From the NCBI GenBank assembly GCA_036825755.1, contig DAISXR010000059.1, positions 1 through 20,879 of the forward strand: DNA of 20,879 nt, given 5' to 3'. Of this stretch, positions 15,531-20,879 are shown in pieces. A model generated the notes under the pieces. The model was not told the DNA's origin. It saw nothing but the letters and a program-made list of their open reading frames with translations, and did not search any database. Both the position numbers and the translations under genes were made by a program. Numbering within the stretch: position 1 is the first letter of the stretch; each line of letters begins with the position of its first letter. The DNA is from JAJFTV01 sp036825755. GTDB lineage: Bacteria; Chloroflexota; Anaerolineae; Anaerolineales; Anaerolineaceae.

Positions 15531-16764
15531 CCATTATGATCAGACCCGGCGGCAGCGGGCCCAACCAGGGACCGCGCCGCGGCCCAGGCCCTGCCGGTAT
15601 GATGATGAAGGGCGAGAAGGCCAAAGACTTTAAAGGCACCATGAACAAGCTGATCCGGTATCTCAAACCATACCGGCTGGCTTTGATCGGGATGTTTATT
15701 TTCGCGATTGCTTCCACCATCGCGAGTATTGTCGGACCCAAAATCCTGGGCCAGGCGACCACCCGCTTGTTTGAAGGTGTGATGGCGCAAATTTCCGGCA
15801 CCGGTTCGATTGATTTCAACTATATCGGGAATATCCTGCTGTTTACCATCGGGTTGTACCTGCTCTCGGCGGTCTTTGCGTTTGCCCAGGGCTGGGTGAT
15901 GGCGGATGTTTCCACCAACCTGGCTTACCGGCTGCGCAAGGATATCGACCAGAAAATCAACAAGCTGCCGCTGAAATACTTCGACAGAATCACGCACGGC
16001 GAGGTGCTGTCACGTATCACCAACGATGTGGATACGGTCAACCAGACCTTCAGCCAGAGCATCACCCAGGTAATCACCTCGGCGGTGACCATGGTAGGTA
16101 TTCTGGTCATGATGCTGTCGATCAGCTGGCTGATGACGCTGGTGGCGCTGGTGGTGATCCCGCTCTCAGTACTGGTGGTCTCGCTGGTGGTTGGAAAATC
16201 GCAAAAATACTTCAAGCAGCAGCAGGATTACCTGGGGCATGTCAACGGGCATGTGGAAGAGATGTATGGCGGTCACCTGGTGGTGAAAGCCTTCAACGGC
16301 GAGCAGAAAAGTATCGAGCAGTTTGACGAATACAACAATACCCTCTACGAATCTGCCTGGAAGGCGCAGTTCCTCTCCAGCCTGTTGCCGCCGGCCACGC
16401 ACCTGGTGGGTAACATCGGCTATGTGCTGGTGGCCATTTTGGGCGGCTGGCAGGTGGTGCAGGGCCGCATCACCGTGGGCGATATCCAGGCTTTTGTGCA
16501 GTACGTGCGCAACTTCAACCAACCCATCACTCAGCTGGCCAACACCTCCAACATGCTGCAGCAGACTGCCGCGGCCGCCGAAAGGGTATTCGCCTTTTTG
16601 GAAGAGGTGGAAGAACCTGCCGACGCCGCTGAAGCGGTGGAATGGACGGATGTGAAGGGCGAGGTGGAGTTTGATAACGTGCACTTCGGGTACAGCCCGG
16701 AGAAGATCGTCATCAACGATTTCTGCGCCACTATCAAACCGGGGCAGAAGATCGCCATTGTGGG
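15527..16764 (+). CDS. ABC exporter half-transporter, 3' end lost in gap
   Basis: Partner half-transporter, about 412 residues visible. A Gly/Pro/Arg-rich cytoplasmic leader (residues 8-24) precedes the membrane domain. NKLIRYLKPYRL starts it, and LPLKYFDRITHGEVLSRITN (residues 147-166) followed by DVDTV is the coupling-helix region of type IV exporters. The NBD begins at about 370 with VEFDNVHFGYSPE, and the sequence breaks inside KIAIVG, right at the start of Walker A. The signature, Walker B and switch residues are therefore not visible, so the inference that this is the catalytic half rests on its pairing with the degenerate partner. The start ATG overlaps the previous stop; GGAGG lies seven bases upstream. 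About 200 residues should be missing, more than the 100 N suggest. Confidence 0.9.
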
Positions 16765-16864
16765 NNNNNNNNNNNNNNNNNNNNNNNNNNNNNNNNNNNN
16801 NNNNNNNNNNNNNNNNNNNNNNNNNNNNNNNNNNNNNNNNNNNNNNNNNNNNNNNNNNNNNNNN
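16765..16864. other. Assembly gap (100 N), true and of unknown size
   Basis: The flanks do not overlap: the left flank is the ABC gene at its Walker A, the right flank is the end of a G/C-rich repeat. The lost gene end alone needs around 600 bases, so the N count is a placeholder. The right flank begins in a 27-base sequence repeated exactly at 17176-17202. Confidence 0.9.
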
Positions 16865-16891
16865 GAGGGGCGGGGACAAAGGGGTGGGGTG
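16865..16891 (+). repeat. Palindromic cassette, right-end fragment
   Basis: These 27 bases (GAGGGGCGGGGAC then AAAGGGGTGGGGTG) are identical to 17176-17202, the right end of the next cassette. The rest of this copy lies in the gap. It indicates that two cassettes stood side by side here. Confidence 0.75.
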
Positions 16892-16901
16892 CAGATATTT
16901 T

Positions 16902-17202
16902 CCCTAACCCCCTGGCCCCCTTCCCCAACTCGGGGAAGGGGGAAAAATACTTACTGGCAGATTTTCGCCGGGGACGGCGAAAATCTGTCAGTAATGCGAC
17001 AGAAGCAATATTCGTCTCAACAGATCGGACTTCTTTGCGAAAAGGAAACCTCGTAACCCACGAGCGAAAAAATATCGTTTTCCGAAAAGCTTGTTAATTG
17101 GTATATTACACCGCAGTTGATGGGCGCGATCTGTCTTCAGATCGCGCCCATCAAAGAAAAAAATCCCCGCCCCTTGAGGGGCGGGGACAAAGGGGTGGGG
17201 TG
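16902..17202 (+). repeat. Palindromic cassette R0
   Basis: This fills most of the 341 bases between the gap and the hydrolase gene. Left mini-hairpin: CCCCCTTCCCC (16916-16926) with GGGGAAGGGGG (16932-16942), then A-rich. Inner hairpin 1: TTACTGGCAGATTTTCGCC (16951-16969) pairs over 19 bp, one of them G-U, with 16976-16994. An AT-rich spacer follows. Inner hairpin 2: TTGATGGGCGCGATCTG (17117-17133), loop TCTT, perfect complement at 17138-17154. An A-rich stretch leads to the right mini-hairpin CCCCGCCCC / GGGGCGGGG (17165-17186) and a G-rich tail. The architecture matches R1-R3, though the sequences mostly differ. Confidence 0.75.
17155..17186 (-). terminator. Terminator of serine hydrolase 1, within cassette R0
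   Basis: On the minus strand the 9-bp perfect stem CCCCGCCCC / GGGGCGGGG with loop TCAA is followed by ATTTTTTTCT. It begins 20 bases after the hydrolase stop codon. The right mini-hairpin of the cassette thus doubles as an intrinsic terminator for the adjacent gene. Confidence 0.85.
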
Positions 17203-17205
17203 ATC

Positions 17206-18992
17206 TTACCTCACCTCTATCCGTTCGAATCGCAGACCGCGGACTGATAAATTCCACAGGCGGAAGCCATCCACCCGTCCATCTCCGGCGCGAGTGAAAT
17301 GCAATGACCATCCGCCCCGGGTGAACACATCCGCCGGCCCGGCGGATAGCTCGCCCCGCAGGCCGGTCAAATTCACCAGCGATAAACGCCCATCCACTAC
17401 CGCCGTCTCGTATAACGCTTTCACATCGGCGCAGTAGAACCGTCCGGCAAATTCCTCCAAATTTAGTGAGGCGGCATCCGCCACCGGGGTCTGTGCCAGC
17501 GCCGGCAGACCGCATTCCATCATCACCGGCTGCAGCGTCCATGCGAATGCCGCGTGAGCCTTCTCCAGCGTGAAGCGCATCAAAAATGCCTCGGCGCGAT
17601 CCACATATTCCAGGGTAAAGGTCTCTTTCTCAGCGGTCATGTTGTGGGCGGTGAGTTCCGGTTCAAAATTGAAGCCTGCCGCACTCGCCCACAGGCGCCC
17701 GTCCTGGTGAGTAAGCCGCGCAAAAGCGCCGGTGGCAGAGTCGTAATAGAAACCGGAAGCCTCTTCCACTATCGCGGGTGTGAGCGGCTGAGGTTGAGGT
17801 TTGGGAGCGCTCATAAAAACGGGTTTCTGCTCAGACAGCAGCAGTCCCGCAATTTGCTCGGAGATCTCCGCCGGGCGGAAGGTGGACAGATTGGCCAGGC
17901 ACATGATTGACAATCGCCGCTCGGGGAAGCGCAGCGTGTTGGAGCGGTAGCCGAACTCCACCCCGCCATGCGAGATGGCTTTTTGCCCGCAGATTTCGGA
18001 ATGGATCAGCCCGGCGCTGTAAGGCACCTGCCGTCCGTCATTGAAATGGGCAGGGGTGGTCATCAGGCGGATGAACTCCGGCCCGCCTACCCGGGCGTCA
18101 TAAAAGTTTTGGTCCCAGCGGTAGAGGTCCTCCACGGTGGTGAGCACGCCGGCTGAGCCCAGCACACTGTTGGCCGCCAGCAGGCAGCGGTACCCGCCGT
18201 TTTCAGCCGGCTCGTAGCTGGCGGCCCGGTTCTTGAGCACCAGCCCGTGGTCATCGCTGAAGACCGTGCTGCGCATGCCCAGCGGCTCGAACAGGTTTTG
18301 CCGGATAAAGGAGGGCAGAGCCTGGCCGGTGACGCGTTGAACCAGTTCAGCTTGCAGCACAAAACCGGCGTTGCTGTACAGATAGGTTTCGCCGGCCGGG
18401 TAGTTGACCCCGCTCTGGCGGCAGATCATGGCCACCGAATCGGCGGTGCGATAATCCAGATCAGACATACCGGCCAGGAAGCTGAGATAACCGTGTTCGC
18501 GCAACCCGTTGGTGTGATTGAGAATATGCTCCACCCGCACAGGGTGAGGATATTCGGGCATCTCCGGGAAGTATTTGCGGATGTCGTCACTCAACGAAAC
18601 AAGACCCTGCTGCACCAGCAGCATGACGCAGGCGGCCATAAACTGCTTGGAATTGGAAGCCAGATACATCAGGCTGTCAGGGGTCAGCGCCAGGCCATAT
18701 TCAAGGTTGGCCATGCCATACGCTTTGGTGTAACTGATCCGACCGTCCTGGAAAATTCCCAGCACGCAGCCGGGNNNNNNNNNNNNNNNNNNNNNNNNNN
18801 NNNNNNNNNNNNNNNNNNNNNNNNNNNNNNNNNNNNNNNNNNNNNNNNNNNNNNNNNNNNNNNNNNNNNNNNNNACGCTTTGGTGTAACTGATCCGACCG
18901 TCCTGGAAAATTCCCAGCACGCAGCCGGGCGTATCGGTACGGTTCCAGGGTGTGAACAGGGAATCGATCTGCTCAGTGAGATATTTTTCCAT
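17206..18992 (-). CDS. Serine hydrolase 1, class C beta-lactamase fold
   Basis: With the false gap collapsed this gene encodes about 543 residues. Catalytic motifs of the class C beta-lactamase/DD-peptidase/esterase fold: SNSK (Ser61, Lys64), YSN (Tyr154-Asn156), HGG (290-292). After the catalytic domain (to about 350) comes a C-terminal beta-rich domain of about 170 residues ending GLRFERIEVR, the lipocalin-like extension common in such proteins. No signal peptide is seen (MEKYLTEQIDSLF), so it is probably cytoplasmic and may be an esterase or peptidase rather than an antibiotic-degrading lactamase. The start at 18992 has GGAG seven bases upstream. The coding sequence is interrupted by 100 N at 18775-18874, flanked on both sides by the same 55 bases. 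Removing one copy and the N restores an open frame from TPGCVLGIFQDG into YTKAYGMANLEYG. Confidence 0.88.
18720..18929. other. False assembly gap between identical 55-base ends
   Basis: Bases 18720-18774 and 18875-18929 are identical (ACGCTTTGGTGTAACTGATC to CACGCAGCCGGG), with 100 N between. This is what a scaffolder produces when two contigs overlapping by one assembly word of 55 are joined without merging. The biological sequence should contain this segment once and no gap. Confidence 0.92.
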
Positions 18993-19030
18993 GAGATGCT
19001 CCGCGGGTTTGAGGTTGAAGGAACAGGGTG

Positions 19031-19036
19031 ATTGTA
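19031..19036 (-). promoter_or_regulatory. Possible -10 box of serine hydrolase 1
   Basis: On the minus strand TACAAT lies 38 bases before the ATG. The second hydrolase gene has the same hexamer at a similar distance. No good -35 is visible, so this is tentative. Confidence 0.3.
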
Positions 19037-19053
19037 CACCTTTTTGAGGTTAC

Positions 19054-19230
19054 ACCACCCCGGCGCTTCACGCCACCCTCCCAGGAGGGGAATTTGGCTA
19101 CGTGCTTCACAAAGTAGCCTATTCATTGGGTTTTCACCGCCATGTTGTGAAGTTGTGCAGTCTGCTGCACAACTTCACAACATAATAAATTACCCCCTTC
19201 CTATTGGGAAGGGGGACAGGGGGTTGGGGT
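19054..19230 (+). repeat. Palindromic cassette R1
   Basis: Left module ACCACCCCGGCGC ... CCTCCCAGGAGGGGAATTTGG, then a small stem GGCTAC / GTAGCC (19096-19101, 19114-19119). Next comes the long perfect palindrome GTTGTGAAGTTGTGCAG (19144-19160), loop TCTG, complement at 19165-19181. An AT-rich stretch follows, then the right mini-hairpin CCCCCTTCC / GGAAGGGGG (19193-19215) and a G-rich tail. R1-R3 together occupy nearly all of the 704 bases between the two hydrolase genes; no gene is seen there. Confidence 0.85.
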
Positions 19231-19235
19231 CATTA

Positions 19236-19414
19236 ACCACCCCGGCGCTGGCGCGCCACCCCTCCCAGGAGGGGAATTGGGTTGCGCGTTTCACAAAGTG
19301 GCCTGTTCATTGGGTTTTCACCGCCATGTTGTGAAGTTGTGCAGTCTGCTGCACAACTTCACAACTTAAAAAAATTCCCCCTTCCCAAAGGGAAGGGGGT
19401 TGGGGGGATGGGTT
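19236..19414 (+). repeat. Palindromic cassette R2
   Basis: A close copy of R1 in direct orientation. The segment from CATTGGGTTTTCACCGCCAT through the 17-bp palindrome (arms 19328-19344 and 19349-19365, loop TCTG) is identical. The small stem is GGTTGC / GTGGCC (19280-19285, 19298-19303), which pairs only with G-U wobbles on plus-strand RNA. The right mini-hairpin CCCCCTTCCC / GGGAAGGGGG (19377-19399) has, on the minus strand, a following T-run like a terminator. Confidence 0.85.
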
Positions 19415-19418
19415 GAAT

Positions 19419-19693
19419 ACCACCCCGGCGCTGCGCGCCACCCCTCCAGGGAGGGGAATTTGGATGTGCTCATATCTGAGGAAGTTAGGTCACAATAATC
19501 CAAGAAAATACAAAGTGTCTGACAACTTATGGATGTCCATTGCAAATGACCTCAATCGTGTGTTTTCCCGCAGATGAGTGAGTGTGTGCAGTCTTCTGCA
19601 CACACTCACTCATATTAAAACTTTACCCCTTCCCACAGGGAAGGGGTAGTTTCAGCGAATGGGGTTACCATTCGCTGAAACTCGGGGATGGGT
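19419..19693 (+). repeat. Palindromic cassette R3
   Basis: It has the same left module as R2 (ACCACCCCGGCGC, then a GGGAGGGGAATTTGG end), but an unrelated spacer of about 110 bases. It also has a different palindrome: ATGAGTGAGTGTGTGCAG (19574-19591), loop TCTT, complement at 19596-19613. The right mini-hairpin is CCCCTTCCC / GGGAAGGGG (19626-19646). An extra 15-bp hairpin, AGTTTCAGCGAATGG (19648-19662) with its complement at 19668-19682, is inserted before the G-rich tail. The tail ends four bases from the stop codon of serine hydrolase 2. The two right hairpins lie in terminator position for that gene, with a modest T-rich tail. Confidence 0.8.
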
Positions 19694-19696
19694 ATT

Positions 19697-20824
19697 CTAC
19701 TCCACTTGCCAGATCAACTCGCTCAGGGTATCCATGCTCTCTTTGGGATGATTGCTGTTGGTGAAAATGATCACCGCGCCGCGGCGCTCAAGCGACAACT
19801 GCAGACGCGTGTTCACACCCGGATCACCGCCATCATGGCCCCAATACTTGATGCACGACGGCTCCTCGCGGTAGGGCGTGAAGAACCACGTCAGACCCAG
19901 ACCCAGCAAACTCCCATGCACCTCGCGCACTGCGATTTGCGGGGTGAAACAGGTCTGCATGGTCTCCGGGCGCAGAGGGATGCCGTCATAACGCGGGACG
20001 CTGAAAGCCGCCGCGTAGCGGGCTATCTCGCGCACGCTGGTGCGCACCAGACCGTCTGACAGGTTGGGGAAGGAATACAGCGCCAGCGGGATGGGCCCCT
20101 CCGTGCCCACATCCGCCGGGTTGGCGAACAACGGCTTGAGCATGCTGTCTTTATCGTCGGTATACACATACGGGATGGCGTGATTGGTCTGATCCACCTC
20201 GCTGAGCAGCCAGCCCGAACGGTACATCATGAGCGGCTCAAAAAGGTGCTCGCGCACATAACGTGTGAAGGGCGTCCCGGAAATCGACTCAACCAGAAAG
20301 CCCAGAAGTCCATATCCGACATTCGTATAGTCGAAATCTCCGCCCGGTCCCCAGGTGCAAAAGTTTAGCTCCGCGTCGTAATACTTGCCGCCGGGCAGCA
20401 GATAACCCTCCAGCCACTCGCGCAGGGTGATGCCCGGATCTCCGGGGGCGTAGCTGGCGTAGTAGGCGGAGCTATCCTGGATGCCGCTGGTGTGGGTGAG
20501 CAGGTGCCGGAACGTAATGGGCGTATCAAAGCGCGGGTGCCGCACTGCGAACGGCAGGTAGCTGTTCACGGGGTCATCCAACTGGAAGCGGCCTTTCTCC
20601 CACAACTGCATCAGCGCGGTGGTGGTGAAGGTTTTGGAGACGGATGCGATGTTGAGCAGGGTGTCAGGCGTCATGGGATGCTGCGCCGCGAGATCGGCAT
20701 AGCCAAAGCCGTTTTCCCAGACGATATCACCATCCTGCACGCGGCAGGCAGCCAGCCCGACGATGTGGTTGGCCTGCATGTGCGCCCGGATGGCGCGGTC
20801 AAGTTCAGCGTGCGTGAGGGGCAT
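19697..20824 (-). CDS. Serine hydrolase 2, class C beta-lactamase fold
   Basis: Protein of 375 residues, single catalytic domain. Motifs: SVSK (Ser61, Lys64), YTN (Tyr166-Asn168) and HDGG (330-333), the last being the HxG variant of the third motif. Typical family segments are TPDTLLNIASVSKTFTTTAL, FRHLLTHTSGI and HLFEPLMMYRS. No signal peptide (MPLTHAELDRAIRAHM) and no C-terminal lipocalin-like domain, in contrast to serine hydrolase 1. Both proteins place the nucleophile at residue 61, but their sequences differ strongly outside the motifs, so they are distant paralogues rather than a recent duplication. AAGGA lies six bases before the ATG. Likely activity is esterase, amidase or DD-peptidase-like hydrolysis; the substrate is unknown. 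Confidence 0.93.
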   Translation of the reverse strand: MPLTHAELDRAIRAHMQANHIVGLAACRVQDGDIVWENGFGYADLAAQHPMTPDTLLNIASVSKTFTTTALMQLWEKGRFQLDDPVNSYLPFAVRHPRFDTPITFRHLLTHTSGIQDSSAYYASYAPGDPGITLREWLEGYLLPGGKYYDAELNFCTWGPGGDFDYTNVGYGLLGFLVESISGTPFTRYVREHLFEPLMMYRSGWLLSEVDQTNHAIPYVYTDDKDSMLKPLFANPADVGTEGPIPLALYSFPNLSDGLVRTSVREIARYAAAFSVPRYDGIPLRPETMQTCFTPQIAVREVHGSLLGLGLTWFFTPYREEPSCIKYWGHDGGDPGVNTRLQLSLERRGAVIIFTNSNHPKESMDTLSELIWQVE

Positions 20825-20854
20825 GGGGGGTCCTTAAAAGAGGGTGTTGATGGT

Positions 20855-20860
20855 ATTGTA
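20855..20860 (-). promoter_or_regulatory. Possible -10 box of serine hydrolase 2
   Basis: On the minus strand TACAAT lies 30 bases before the ATG, the same hexamer as ahead of serine hydrolase 1. A -35 at normal spacing would fall partly outside the window, so it cannot be judged. Confidence 0.3.
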
Positions 20861-20879
20861 GCCTAAATTTTATGAAGAC

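Noticed and set aside
18684..18992. Short open frames crossing the N run near the hydrolase start
   Set aside because: They arise from the duplicated 55-base contig ends and the N placeholder, not from real DNA.
19144..19181. Integron attC site
   Set aside because: The palindrome begins GTT and ends AAC, but lacks the attC core consensus and the unpaired extrahelical bases; no integrase is present.
19054..19693. CRISPR array
   Set aside because: Repeat units are about 180-275 bases with internal palindromes, not short regular repeats with unique spacers, and no cas genes are present.

Overview
The window looks like a metagenome-assembled scaffold from a free-living, moderately GC-rich bacterium. 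It contains two 100-base runs of N, and one of them is flanked by an identical 55-base overlap. The gene mix suggests a Chloroflexota (Anaerolineae-like) heterotroph: a bacterial GlnRS, a BMP-type nucleoside importer, a heterodimeric ABC exporter under a MarR regulator, several class C beta-lactamase-like hydrolases, and many G/C-rich intergenic palindromes. This placement is an inference from gene content and repeat style; no marker gene in the window proves it.

Layout. (1) 1-1000: repeat-rich DNA with one small GIY-YIG nuclease gene. It sits among copies of an element whose ends read TGTCATCTCGCAG and TGCGAAATGACA, inverted relative to each other. (2) 970-2729, minus strand: glnS with its own intrinsic terminator. 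(3) 2951-9974: a nucleoside salvage locus. A ribokinase on the minus strand diverges from a plus-strand operon encoding a BMP/PnrA-like lipoprotein, a double ABC ATPase and two permeases. A strong terminator follows, then a long inverted repeat and a uridine phosphorylase-like gene. The importer would bring nucleosides in, the phosphorylase would release base and ribose-1-phosphate, and the kinase would handle free ribose. (4) 10025-12664, minus strand: a VanZ-like membrane protein, then a three-gene cluster (SRPBCC protein, APH-fold kinase, PNPOx-like flavoprotein). (5) 12737-16764, plus strand: a clear sigma70 promoter with a palindrome over its -10 box, a MarR regulator, and two ABC exporter half-transporters overlapping by ATGA. 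The first half has degenerate catalytic residues; the second runs into a sequence gap before its Walker A motif is complete. (6) 16865-20824: two minus-strand serine hydrolases of the class C beta-lactamase fold, with palindromic cassettes next to and between them.

The most unusual feature is that cassette array: four cassettes plus a fragment, all in one orientation. Each complete cassette has a G/C-rich mini-hairpin at either end and a perfect 17-18 bp palindrome with a 4-base TCTK loop inside. The frame and loop are conserved, while the palindrome sequence is swapped between cassettes. The right-hand mini-hairpins also look like intrinsic terminators for the neighbouring minus-strand hydrolase genes.

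Assembly caution: the N run at 18775-18874 is almost certainly a false gap, and the hydrolase gene across it reads through once the duplicated 55 bases are collapsed. The N run at 16765-16864 is a true gap of unknown size with repeat DNA on its right, so the linkage of regions (5) and (6) is less certain.
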